The translations under genes and the position numbers were made by a program. DNA of 64,000 nucleotides from Sphingorhabdus pulchriflava (lineage in GTDB: Bacteria > Pseudomonadota > Alphaproteobacteria > Sphingomonadales > Sphingomonadaceae). The notes beneath the pieces are model-generated. The model was given only the letters and a program-made list of their open reading frames with translations. It was not told the origin of the DNA and searched no databases. Within the stretch, counting starts at the first letter, position 1; each line of letters begins with the position of its first letter. This document shows, one piece after another, positions 56,001 through 62,627 of this stretch. The stretch spans positions 1,674,001 to 1,738,000 of the forward strand of contig NZ_QRGP01000001.1 in assembly GCF_003367235.1 (NCBI RefSeq). The letters are read 5' to 3'.

Positions 56001-59000
56001 CCCTTCAGGATCAATAATGTTGAGTATTGTGGAGCGCCCAGCATACCATTCTAGCCACCCGCTATTGGGATTTTGGGCGTCAAACTCAAAACTCTCGAGT
56101 TCCGCATCAATGAACGCGGCAGTGTCGCCTAAAATAGAATTCGTCGAAACTTCATATTGCAGCATAGAGAAACGCCGCAGGAATGGGTCTGTGATCGCGT
56201 CGACTGCCGCTCCATTCAAAATTTGCCCGAGCAGCAGCTCCAAGCTTTCCGCTTCCTCGTCATTAGTTGCTTCATTAAGCGCGCTAATTATTTGCGAAAT
56301 CTGATTGTCTCGACTGCCATTCTGCAGCGCATTCGCCCAGCCGATGGCGAAACGCGCTGCAAAATCTTGAGACATTAATGCAAATGCGGCGTGAAAGTTT
56401 GGATTTCCAGCGCCCCGGTCATTGAGAATGGACCGTCCAATTATGCGTTCTGCAGTAAGTTCGATTTGAAACTCATCTAACTCACCTTGCAAAACTGGCA
56501 CGCCTGCCCATCTGGCCAGAATGTTTTCAAACGCGCTAGCCTCATAATGATGAGTAGTCTCGCCAGTTTGCAAAAAGCCATAGCGATAATAATCGGGCGC
56601 TTTTATCGAATAAGCTCGCCCCACAAAGTCAGAAATGTCTTCATAAGATCCAGTGACGAAGTCCTGAACCATCTGCTTGAGAATGGGGTCGAGCGTCATC
56701 GCAACCCACAGGTCGGGTAGGTCGCCATATCCCTTCAGATTCGGAAGTGACAAAACCTCGTCATCGTAAGTGAAATTGTCGGGCAGGACAAAACGCGTAT
56801 TTGTTTGATCGTTTCTAAAAGCAACAGCAACTGCTTCCGCTTCAAATCCACCCGCTTCTGAGAACGAACCAATGCCAAGAAGAGTGTTTCCAGCTCTGCG
56901 TTGTTCCGAACTGCGCGGCACCCTAAATTGCAGCCCGATCGAAAACACGTCGTTCTGATCTATTTGTGTCAATTCGGTCGCTTCGCTAATCCCGTTACGA
57001 TTTGCGTCGCGCCAGACGATCAATCGGTCCCAGACTGCATCTGCCGAGTCGATGCGCCCGTCATCATTGCCGTCGTATTCGGCGAGTGCTTCGAAGCCAT
57101 TCCGGGTTGCGCTACCGAACAACTCCAGACCATTGTCGACCACCCCATTGTTATTTGAATCAATTGCAAGGAAGCCTTCACCTGCACCTACCCAGCCGGT
57201 GCGTTCTGCAAAACCGTCGCCATCGAGATCGAAGAAGACATTGGATCCAGTGAGCGAAGACATCGAAACGCCGTTGCCATCAAGATCGAGAACCAGAGGA
57301 TCTCGATTGCTAAAACTGTTGGGAAAATGACGCCCGGGATTGTTGCGATCACGATTACGTCGCGGATCATCTTCGTCGCTGGCCTCGGTCAGTGAAATAC
57401 CTGCATAGCCATTGGTGAAATTTGAAATGGTGATGCTGGTTCCCGCGGAGGCACCTGCGGTAAGCGTAACTTTCAGATCCGATCCCAAAAGTTCATACTC
57501 TTCGCCGGCACGACCGACATAGATCGTTTCGCCTTCCTCGCGTTCGCCGCCTTGAAGGACCAGATCTGAAAAGGATACAAGTATGTCGTCACCGTCGATA
57601 TCGTTTATGATATCGCCACCATTGACAAAGAAGCGATCAGCACCTTCGCCACCGAAAACATTGTCGATCGATCCGCTATTATTCGGCTCATCTTCAGCGG
57701 AATCGATTCGGTCGTTCCCCTGTCCGCCGGTAAGTGTATCGTTGCCAAGTCCGCCGACCAGAATGTCGCGTCCGTCATCACCGTCGATAGAATCGTCACC
57801 AAGGCCGCCAACTAATCGGTTGGCCACTCCATTCCCAACGAGAATATCATCGCCATCCCCGCCAGTCACAGCCTCTGCGCCACGCACTTCGATAGTTAAG
57901 GCGTTGCCACCCGCACCGGACAAGCTGACGAAATCGCTCGATAGATCGACCAACAGATTCTGCTGCCAGTTGGAGAGATTAATATGATCGTAAGCTCCCG
58001 ACGTCTGGCGACCGAGATCGATATAGTCGATGACCGCTGCATTGATATCCTGCTCAATCCGCAACGTATCCTCGCCTGTGCCTGCCTGCACAGCGGCCAG
58101 TTCAAGCGAAATCAGCTGGTCACCGCCAAAATTACCTGCCGATCCGTTTGCATTGAGTGCACCGACAATCTCCAGCCCGAAGCCGTCATTTGGCCCTGTC
58201 ACGCCTGGGATTGACTGCGCGTTTGCCGTCAGGCGGATCGTTGAATCCCCCTGATCATAAGCAAAAACAACTGTGTCTGTGCCCGAACCGCCGTCAAGTT
58301 CATCCACTTCATTGTCGAAATTGGCGACAAGTTCGTCATCGCCATCGCCGCCGTCCACATTGTCGGCACCATAGCCACCGCTAAGATAATCGTTGTTATC
58401 TCCCCCTTCTAGGATGTCGCCGCCTTCTCCTCCGGCCAACCAATCATCACCGCTGCCACCGCGCAGCACATCGACACCATCACCGGCGACTATAATATCC
58501 GTTCCTGTCCCGCCATCGATCGCGTCAGAACCAGCCCCACTTACAACAAAATTGTTGGAATTACCCAGCGTTGTCGAAACGCTAGCGTCACCAGTCACGA
58601 ACATTGAGAGCGTATTAGAAGATGAAGCAGCGAAATTGGGTGAGGTTGAGAAGGCGAAGACAATCTCGTCGATATCGTGAAGCAGGTTCCCCCCCACTTC
58701 ATCACTGTACCATCGACTAATCATGTCGAGGTCAACACTAGCACTTACCGCATTGATGGTCGCATCGACAAGGCCGGTCCGCTCGCGGGATTCATGCAAC
58801 GGAGTGGCCAAGGTGCGGCCTGAAAGCGACCATAAAGTATCACTGAAACTGATACGCAACGCATCCGGGACACCTTCGGTTCCACTTCCATCAAGCGACA
58901 ATATCCCTTCGAGAGCTGCTGCATTGGCTGTTGGCGCGCCATCGCCAAGCGCTTCTACATCGCGCACCGCCATCAACCCGGCAAATTCAACAATGATACG

Positions 59001-60119
59001 TCCGATGGAATCGTTGAGGCTATCGCCTGCCCAAGTTGGCATCAAATTATATCGCAGTACCGATCCGAAATCCGCTGCATCGTCAAACATTGCGCGGATG
59101 CCGACGTCGCCGAACGGGCGTTCGCCTTCATCTATCGCCGAATAGGCAATGGCAGATTGTAATACATATCCAGACGAAGTTATTTCGCCCTTATACCCCG
59201 CCGCTTCGGGTATCGAATTGGCCACGGCTTCAGAAAAATAGGCAGGTATCAGCGAGGCCGCAGCGTATTGCCAGTTTACATTGGCGTTGTCGCGAGCCCA
59301 TAGCAAAGTAACCAGTAACGCTTGGGAATGGAGTTGGATAGTGTTTGCCAATGATGCGATTGGAGACAAACCCGTCGTTAAAACTTGGTTGTCGACCGCC
59401 AACTCAAGCGCAGCTGTTCCAGTTGCTACTGTGCCACCTGCCAAAGCGGGGACAAACGGGACAATGGCGTTCAATGGCAGTGAGGCGGCAAACGGCAGAC
59501 CACCCAATCGAGTCCCTATCGCAACTTCTCCTAGAACATGGTAAGCATCCGGCAGCCCGGTCTGCACGAGCGAGAGAGGAACATTGACGCCGTGTGCCTG
59601 CACATATGCGGCAATACCGAATGGAACATGGTCAAATAGTAGCGCTCTATTGCCAGATAGCGCGGATACGAAACCAGCCAAACTGCCACCGAGACTGTGG
59701 CCTGTAATAGTATAATTTCCCGGGGTATTATACGGAGATTTACCGGTAACGGCGGAATAGAAATCTAGCGCCAACCGGGGTTGCCCCCCGTAAGGAAAGC
59801 CTGCCCCGTTGCTCCACCCCTGCCAAATATCTCGCGAAAAGGGGCTGATGCCGTTGGTATCCTGATAATCCGACCCCCGATAGGAAATCACCGTTCCCGA
59901 GAGGCCGTCTATCTCCGCATCGGAAACATCATAAGCGATCGCGTAAAAGCCGGTTGCTTGCCAGCTTGCATATTGATCAGCAGTTATACCTAGTCCGTCG
60001 CGAGACCGAATCCGCGCGTTGCCAATTTGGGTACCATCCACTTTGACACCGAAGCCGTAATCGCGATTGTACGCATCCATAGCAAGGATCGAGAGGAATA
60101 AATCACGACTCAATGTCAT
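47097..60119 (-). CDS. Giant RTX protein with N-terminal lipase-like domain, type I secreted
   Basis: 4340 residues, no signal peptide. Residues 1-290 are an alpha/beta-hydrolase: SYRGSD, the nucleophile elbow TGHSLGG (S142) and a likely catalytic His264. Next come RTX nonapeptides (about 525-600 and 750-805), a calcium-loop module LVLDLDGNG...DLDGDG near 950, and about nine haemolysin-type calcium-binding-related units (about 1430-2720; RFARGDGHD and similar). These are followed by two VCBS-like and three CADG cadherin-like domains (about 2730-3280), more RTX repeats (3380-3780) and two more calcium-loop modules near 3790 and 4030. The C-terminus ends WRKDGIKPIDFYA, a probable secretion signal. 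The start overlaps the lipoprotein stop (ATGA). Likely a surface or secreted calcium-dependent lipase/adhesin. Confidence 0.88.
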   Translation of the reverse strand: MTLSRDLFLSILAMDAYNRDYGFGVKVDGTQIGNARIRSRDGLGITADQYASWQATGFYAIAYDVSDAEIDGLSGTVISYRGSDYQDTNGISPFSRDIWQGWSNGAGFPYGGQPRLALDFYSAVTGKSPYNTPGNYTITGHSLGGSLAGFVSALSGNRALLFDHVPFGIAAYVQAHGVNVPLSLVQTGLPDAYHVLGEVAIGTRLGGLPFAASLPLNAIVPFVPALAGGTVATGTAALELAVDNQVLTTGLSPIASLANTIQLHSQALLVTLLWARDNANVNWQYAAASLIPAYFSEAVANSIPEAAGYKGEITSSGYVLQSAIAYSAIDEGERPFGDVGIRAMFDDAADFGSVLRYNLMPTWAGDSLNDSIGRIIVEFAGLMAVRDVEALGDGAPTANAAALEGILSLDGSGTEGVPDALRISFSDTLWSLSGRTLATPLHESRERTGLVDATINAVSASVDLDMISRWYSDEVGGNLLHDIDEIVFAFSTSPNFAASSSNTLSMFVTGDASVSTTLGNSNNFVVSGAGSDAIDGGTGTDIIVAGDGVDVLRGGSGDDWLAGGEGGDILEGGDNNDYLSGGYGADNVDGGDGDDELVANFDNEVDELDGGSGTDTVVFAYDQGDSTIRLTANAQSIPGVTGPNDGFGLEIVGALNANGSAGNFGGDQLISLELAAVQAGTGEDTLRIEQDINAAVIDYIDLGRQTSGAYDHINLSNWQQNLLVDLSSDFVSLSGAGGNALTIEVRGAEAVTGGDGDDILVGNGVANRLVGGLGDDSIDGDDGRDILVGGLGNDTLTGGQGNDRIDSAEDEPNNSGSIDNVFGGEGADRFFVNGGDIINDIDGDDILVSFSDLVLQGGEREEGETIYVGRAGEEYELLGSDLKVTLTAGASAGTSITISNFTNGYAGISLTEASDEDDPRRNRDRNNPGRHFPNSFSNRDPLVLDLDGNGVSMSSLTGSNVFFDLDGDGFAERTGWVGAGEGFLAIDSNNNGVVDNGLELFGSATRNGFEALAEYDGNDDGRIDSADAVWDRLIVWRDANRNGISEATELTQIDQNDVFSIGLQFRVPRSSEQRRAGNTLLGIGSFSEAGGFEAEAVAVAFRNDQTNTRFVLPDNFTYDDEVLSLPNLKGYGDLPDLWVAMTLDPILKQMVQDFVTGSYEDISDFVGRAYSIKAPDYYRYGFLQTGETTHHYEASAFENILARWAGVPVLQGELDEFQIELTAERIIGRSILNDRGAGNPNFHAAFALMSQDFAARFAIGWANALQNGSRDNQISQIISALNEATNDEEAESLELLLGQILNGAAVDAITDPFLRRFSMLQYEVSTNSILGDTAAFIDAELESFEFDAQNPNSGWLEWYAGRSTILNIIDPEGSLLDVRRRAYTGNRMLGVFFNPQSGIANFVSGNGIVVGDADGFARVDVLSGGQGNDNLQGGRGDDTYVLADGFGQDIVIDSAGANDEVAFQGTLRSTLAVLTVEGASGRDLRIRFKGRNETVLIKDYLDASGNPTMERITFPDGPSWSGRFIRDLVMAQRATSGDDRIRGTSADETLIGGAGNDILNGSLAGGLAERFNDAGDIFDGGLGNDGLNGSWGDDVYRFARGDGHDIVSDVGGFVTIELGRGISPTDISIRGAENGQDLILRVSGEDQSIILRGALAGDFGNGSIRIIYADGTIWTEADVRTNAVAGTDGNDALFAFLSGSTLAGGEGNDRLRGYIGDDILIGGRGNDQLGDIFGRDEFRFSRGDGHDFVTIGDPQISNVSASETKTIAFDNSVTLADLSFEQSDEGHALVIRVTGEDQSITISDFMLNIGRLRLRFTNGDVFNGAHLLGFALTPTEGDDRFIGSTASETILGGNGNDELIGGMGNGNHGDDTLDGGSGNDILVGRSGTDILIGSTGNDLLRGGVGADAHRFARGDGHDIIEFAGLGDYVEFASGITLSDILAEVSDDGSDLILRIAGEDQSITLRDVMFNSSYGANEIRFVNEPATTIDAFILSTQVSTAGNDHINGSYHGGMLTGGDGNDIIEGGHSDELIDGGSGDDILSGGGGTNIFLFGLGSGADILKRDSAYISSQDAIEFGVGVLPEQIEISASADGNTIILTIVGTSDSLTIERGHPVLRTGEFRFENDVVWTPQQLFGALFGATPGNDVLFGSAQGGLLEGLDGNDLLSGGTAAQIFVGGRGDDRMEGNQSYTDVYRFSRGDGQDLIVDTQNQNFTEDPDFIEGSNIIEFGEDIEPDDIAIFNYSDGTTIRGSVMIIAGSDDRIYFEYDPDQSELPVSEVRFANGTSWTSSDLFERSGSGVLNGSLLSPGEFNNVVDTRGVVSAITGSGGNDVYIFNQGYGELIIDQSQIGSFVSGIPPYGSVLRLGAGINPDNLAVSTNEQGDMILSLNEHDRVVLLRARSEAPLPYPSVTESYSGVMRFEFADGSSWEYADAIKEIYRGKAGQTTLTGDLFGGTFDTRGFATEIFSVSPRDTFVFNQGYGHIRINIAIPEDFDFGVELGENLVNLGGGLSMSTASLRTTEAGDLIIDFGDGDVLEFVNSIETDPNFAVFRHFGYLDDGFEQTSFATLLDMANTSAVTDAMSSDPETVVKLRGDLNDQYFDPKGAGDVIDGGGGYDDIFYQRGYGELTIHIARDLGTNDDYRQNTVFLNFVGISSEDVEIRTGVENELIVDLGDGDVIRLQFTRDPALDLTDRTYFLPAYGDFPLYYGGALSFSFDDGATLDGPQILALIDQNDTPIFGSGEYYAEVAAVSSGLLTLAGEFEFSDADLADTHGISVVDVALTGNASGLPPASELVDLLGGQIATEAAGANNGAAHWFFSAESSLFDYLGDGETVTLNYSLQIDDGRQGLVMRNVEIMVTGTNQTPGIIGGVFGASLSPNTPLIGANGEIRFTDVDQDQTHTINLLSVSVDGVSSGLPEQSELLSWLSLSAPTGAGASKTAVWSFDPGVFDFDYLGLSDRLQLTYQVEIRDALGAAITRDVTIVLEQSLLAPDALSAIDGTQFVEDSFFDLNIPSSSFESSLTGSLLLTASLANGSALPTWLSFDGTRLTGNPPPNFNGTLDLRIVATNGTASVHDFVSIEIAEVNDAPVVDQILPDYRFASGVAVDIAIPANAFVDVDGDALSFAAVLADGSALPSWLNFNGTRFAGAPPADFTGALVVRLTASDGNFAAEQLFNISVALENAAPSVAQTLYDWQISEDENVNIVLREGVFRDADGDMLVLTARLADGSDLPAWLSFDGSRITGTPPANFNGVMEIAISASDGQANAVDTFNLTINPVNDAPVSVNDSGLSVVAGAQLLIDPLAVLANDSDADGDTLAIVGVDSPVGGLVQINADGRISFEASESFVGIGSFRYTVSDGNQTSSATVTVNVQSAEVPWTYGTAGNDTINGSGNSRNRIDGLAGSDNINGGQLNDELLGGDSNDNLYGNAGDDVLRGGNGDDFIYPGSGIDLVDGGIGADRVLYSASASGVAFSLLNGGTAGDALGDTYVSVEWAAGSAFNDIIEGDNFANYLFGDNGSDELIGLDGNDTLQGGNGADVLRGGAGNDTMIADRTDNAADTFYGDAGNDYISVGYLDSAYGDDGNDQIDIRGSNSAVYGGSGVDDFDLKSNATNVSVDGGEGFDYLDGAGWDLSVASLLSIESITGSTDINNSFAITVNSTSLNLSAAQFIWYLDLIAGTNADTTIIGPGAPSNPMPSRLRIYGAGGNDSLTGSLVADHLTGGAGNDFLAGNTGTDIAYFSGAIGTYTFVTNGGAVTVVDNEINIDGNDGTDTLSSIEQLSFQGGVTVNVASPIILDLDGNGIETLSASESAARYDLDGDSLADDTSWIGSTEGFLFLDRDGNGTVSNAGEFSFIDDVAGARSDLEGLRAFDSNRDGILSALDTRFSDFRIWQDKDGDGAAESGEILSFTQAGVRSIGLTGTAVNGTTQLGDVAIINRGTYTRTNGTTRQFVDAALTYYSAASNIPEIAVQSLNFERKSRRYSINYANGQMAIAPNKRKGEVDARAGVLGASSLLRFANETTGLLSPIILDLDGDGVEMRSIKKASASFDMNGDGILDDTGWAAGGDGFLVIDRNNDGRVNHASELSFASEDKEASSDLEALTALDSNEDGVLNASDARFGELKVWSDTDGDGVTDTGELKTLAQHGITEIAQRAQHRQGQAAVGSNILLSTAVFTRSNGTTGTLGNVALAYRPGSSPASDNAGRENGSFISPRTIGDHETLHSLGLNEGAETLVDAVTALRSSNGPASLFNVDEFLRDGLNPFDYFENAEINLQPMETDRANSTVAQRITTAHSQKWQALNSLEPDRMLSLIAQDMASFGVRSGEGELAWRKDGIKPIDFYA
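48940..49985 (-). repeat. C-terminal RTX nonapeptide array of the giant protein
   Basis: Encodes residues about 3380-3730 with repeated GGxGxDxLx units (GAGNDTINGS-like, GGDSNDNLYG, GGNGDDFI, GLDGNDTLQG, GGAGNDTMIA). Each pair of turns binds calcium and drives folding after export. The DNA repeat is degenerate, as the repeats keep protein rather than base identity. Confidence 0.85.
51950..55860 (-). repeat. About nine haemolysin-type calcium-binding-related modules
   Basis: Repeating unit of roughly 110-140 residues: an RTX pair, then D-x-[YF]-x-F-x-x-G-x-G-x-D/E, a short GI...DI segment, a DLILRV-[SA]GEDQSI strand, and a F-x-[ND]G-x-x-W end. The first units keep RFxRGDGHD almost unchanged; the last three (FNQGYGELII, FNQGYGHIRI, YQRGYGELTI) have drifted together, so two duplication bursts are likely. 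Confidence 0.8.
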
Positions 60120-60874
60120 TTAAACAACTCCGTTGAAAAACTATTCGGTCCGACTAACTGAATAGGATCAGTGACTTCATCCAGGTACTTTGGCGGATTA
60201 GACTTAAGAGTTCCGCGTTCCAGCCCGATGCTCTTTAGCCACCCCAACCGCTTCTCAATCCCTGTCGTCACCTCTTCATCGGTGACCTGCACGGTGATGA
60301 CCTTCAGCCGATAGCCCTTGCCAAAACTGGCTTCGAGATTGTCGGGATCAACCCGCTCCACGCTTGTCGGGTCCTTGATATCCTTGAAGGTAACGAGGAG
60401 AGGGTATGCGCTAATGCTGCAATTCAAGGCATCGGCGCAGCCTGTTTCCATTTTCGGCGGCAATATTCTGACGTCGCGCCCGCGCCCCATCCGTTCCAGC
60501 ATCGCTCGGGCGTCGCCATAGTCAGCCATGTCGACAGCTTGGGCCACCCGCAGGAATGTGAAAGGGGTGACGTCATTGGTCTCCCCACGTAGCAAAGCAA
60601 AAAGCGTTTTTCCTTTGCCAAGATCTACAGCAACTGCCTCGCCCTTGAAAGATATCCCTCCAGTACGCCCAGACGATTGCCGCATCCATTCGGGGTTACT
60701 GACTGCTCGCAATTGGATGACGCTCGATCCGGAATTGATTCCTTGGGGCGTTTCAACTTCTACAGTCAGGCGATAGCGCGCCTCCGTCGAAGGGCGGACA
60801 AGCGCGTCGCACCCCGAAACCACCAAGGCCATCCCGCCCAGCAACAGCCCGCCAAAAATCCTGCGCGTGATCAT
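60116..60874 (-). CDS. Lipoprotein upstream of and coupled to the giant RTX gene
   Basis: 252 residues, unknown family. The lipobox is VSGC (cysteine 22) after a short basic start (MITRRIFGGLLLG). The mature region opens with YRLTVEVETPQGINSGSSVIQLR and ends with SNPPKYLDEVTDPIQLVGPNSF; a GCADALNCS pair may form a disulfide. Its stop overlaps the RTX start by 4 bases. It could help folding, anchor or neutralise the RTX lipase-like protein; this is inferred from coupling alone. Confidence 0.72.
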   Translation of the reverse strand: MITRRIFGGLLLGGMALVVSGCDALVRPSTEARYRLTVEVETPQGINSGSSVIQLRAVSNPEWMRQSSGRTGGISFKGEAVAVDLGKGKTLFALLRGETNDVTPFTFLRVAQAVDMADYGDARAMLERMGRGRDVRILPPKMETGCADALNCSISAYPLLVTFKDIKDPTSVERVDPDNLEASFGKGYRLKVITVQVTDEEVTTGIEKRLGWLKSIGLERGTLKSNPPKYLDEVTDPIQLVGPNSFSTELFK

Positions 60875-61117
60875 GCGTTCATCCTTTCACAGAAAATTTC
60901 GCGATTGGTTGCAGCAATGTACTGCGACTGAGAATATCGATTACTGACTACGGAATGATAATTCCAATCAAGTACGGACAAAAAGGCCGTATTTTCGAAC
61001 TTCGTGACCCAAAAGTGACGTTTTTCATCAGGAACTACGCAAAATATAGAAAAACTCATTGCGCCTCCAAAAAGCAGAATCCAATCCGCCACCATCTGTG
61101 CTCAAAGCTAGCGAGCG

Positions 61118-61136
61118 ATACTTGCTCGTCAAGTAT
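61118..61136. promoter_or_regulatory. Inverted repeat between HlyD-like and lipoprotein-RTX genes
   Basis: ATACTTG-CTCGT-CAAGTAT is a perfect 7-bp inverted repeat, 34 bases beyond the HlyD-like stop and about 245 bases before the lipoprotein start. An overlapping CGAGC/GCTCG pair is next to it. It may be an operator for the lipoprotein-RTX promoter or a weak terminator. The rest of the 295-base spacer is AT-rich and includes TACGG-acaaaaagg-CCGTA near 60975; no gene is seen. Confidence 0.4.
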
Positions 61137-61169
61137 AATTTACAGTGAATATTTAGTTTCAATCTATTT

Positions 61170-62627
61170 TCAGCGTTCACGTCCCGCTTCATCAAAAGTT
61201 TGCACCATTGGTGATAGCAAATAGTCAATAATGCGTCGTTCACCGGTCTTTATTTCCGCCTGAACGGCAAGTCCCGGACCGATGAGCTGGTCTTGCCCGC
61301 GTACGCGGATACTGGGCTGGAGGAGGCGGATGCGGGTGGCATAGACCAGTCCCTGCTGGATCGGGCGCCCATTGGGATCCTTGGCCATTTGCTGTCCGGG
61401 CTGGCTCAAATCGATGGCATCGCGACTGATGCTTTCAACCACACCAGGAATGATACCATAATCGGTAAAATTGTACGCCTCCAGCTTGATCCGCACAGGC
61501 TGGCCTTCGTGGACGAACCCGATATCCTTGTTGAGGATATTGGCCTCAACGACTGCGGTTGCACTGTCAGGCACGATAATCATCAGTGCCTGCGCAGGCT
61601 GCACCACGCCTCCGATAGTAGAGATCGCCAATTGTTGAACGGTGCCGGAGACTGGAGCGCGCAGCTCATAAAACGCCTTGCGCCTTTGTGATTTGGTGAC
61701 CTCTTGACGCGACAGTCCCGACTTCTCCAGCGCTTCCGCCATCTCGGTGACTGCCCCTTTACCGAAGTTGCCTTTGAGACGAGCCAGCTGCCCATCGATA
61801 TTGCCGATCGCTGCGCGGGCTTCCGCCGCTTTGGCGCGTTGCACTTCGATATTCTGGATATGCTCAAGACGGAGCTGTTCATATTCGAGCAGGCGGATTT
61901 TGGAGAAGTAGCCCTTGTCAGCCAGTTCCTTTCGAGCCTCGAGCTGCTTCTCGACCAAAGGAAGGGTCTGGGTGAGTTTGGATATCTCCGCTTCGGCACC
62001 GGCAAGCTGTGCCTGTTGCTGCGCACGTTGCTGCTGAAGGCTTACCTTCTCGCCCTCATATTCGGCAATCGCCGTACGCACATAGTTCGCCTGCGTCTCG
62101 GCGATTTCTGCAGGCGTTCCTGCTGGTGCCACAAAGCGCGCGGGGCGCCCTTGCAGATGCGTGAGCAGTGCAGCGTTGCGTGCAGCGATCACCTCTGCCG
62201 ATAGCAGGCTTTGTTCTGCCTGCTCCGCTTCCGCGCCCGCCAAAGTCGGATCAAGCTCAACCAACAGCTGTCCCGTCTCAACGCGCTGCCCATTCTTCAC
62301 ATGGATCGCGCGGACATAGCCGATCTCGATTGGCTGAATCACCTTCACATTGCCGCTGGGGATCACCTTGCCACTGGCCGTTGCCACCACATCGACCTTG
62401 CCGACAAAAGACCAGATCAGCGTGATGGCAAATAGCGCACACAGGGCGAGCATCAGATATCGCAAACCGGGGCTTGGCGGTTTCTCCATGATCTCCAGCG
62501 CTGCGGGCAAAAACTCATGGTCACTGCGCGGTTTGGCAATGGCCTCGCGCTCGTCCTGCTGTTTCCAGCTGGTCTTAAGGACCGCCCAATGATGCGCCAA
62601 AGCAGGAAAACGGTCAGCAAAGCTCAT
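61170..62627 (-). CDS. HlyD-family type I secretion periplasmic adaptor
   Basis: 485 residues. A cytoplasmic N-terminus is followed by one TM helix (LRYLMLALCALFAITLIWSF), then the barrel/lipoyl halves (KVIQPIEIGYVRAIHVKNGQRVETGQLL in part, and RAPVSGTVQQLAISTIGGVVQPAQ) and a long coiled-coil hairpin (about residues 150-310). The C-terminal GLAVQAEIKTGERRIIDYLLSP is the HlyD end signature. It links the ABC transporter to a TolC-like outer-membrane pore, which is not in the window. The ATG overlaps the transporter's stop by 4 bases. Confidence 0.93.
   Translation of the reverse strand: MSFADRFPALAHHWAVLKTSWKQQDEREAIAKPRSDHEFLPAALEIMEKPPSPGLRYLMLALCALFAITLIWSFVGKVDVVATASGKVIPSGNVKVIQPIEIGYVRAIHVKNGQRVETGQLLVELDPTLAGAEAEQAEQSLLSAEVIAARNAALLTHLQGRPARFVAPAGTPAEIAETQANYVRTAIAEYEGEKVSLQQQRAQQQAQLAGAEAEISKLTQTLPLVEKQLEARKELADKGYFSKIRLLEYEQLRLEHIQNIEVQRAKAAEARAAIGNIDGQLARLKGNFGKGAVTEMAEALEKSGLSRQEVTKSQRRKAFYELRAPVSGTVQQLAISTIGGVVQPAQALMIIVPDSATAVVEANILNKDIGFVHEGQPVRIKLEAYNFTDYGIIPGVVESISRDAIDLSQPGQQMAKDPNGRPIQQGLVYATRIRLLQPSIRVRGQDQLIGPGLAVQAEIKTGERRIIDYLLSPMVQTFDEAGRER

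Noticed and set aside
47097-60119. CRISPR array or tandem DNA repeats in the RTX region
   Set aside because: The repetition is at protein level (GGxGxD units) with drifting bases and no regular spacers.
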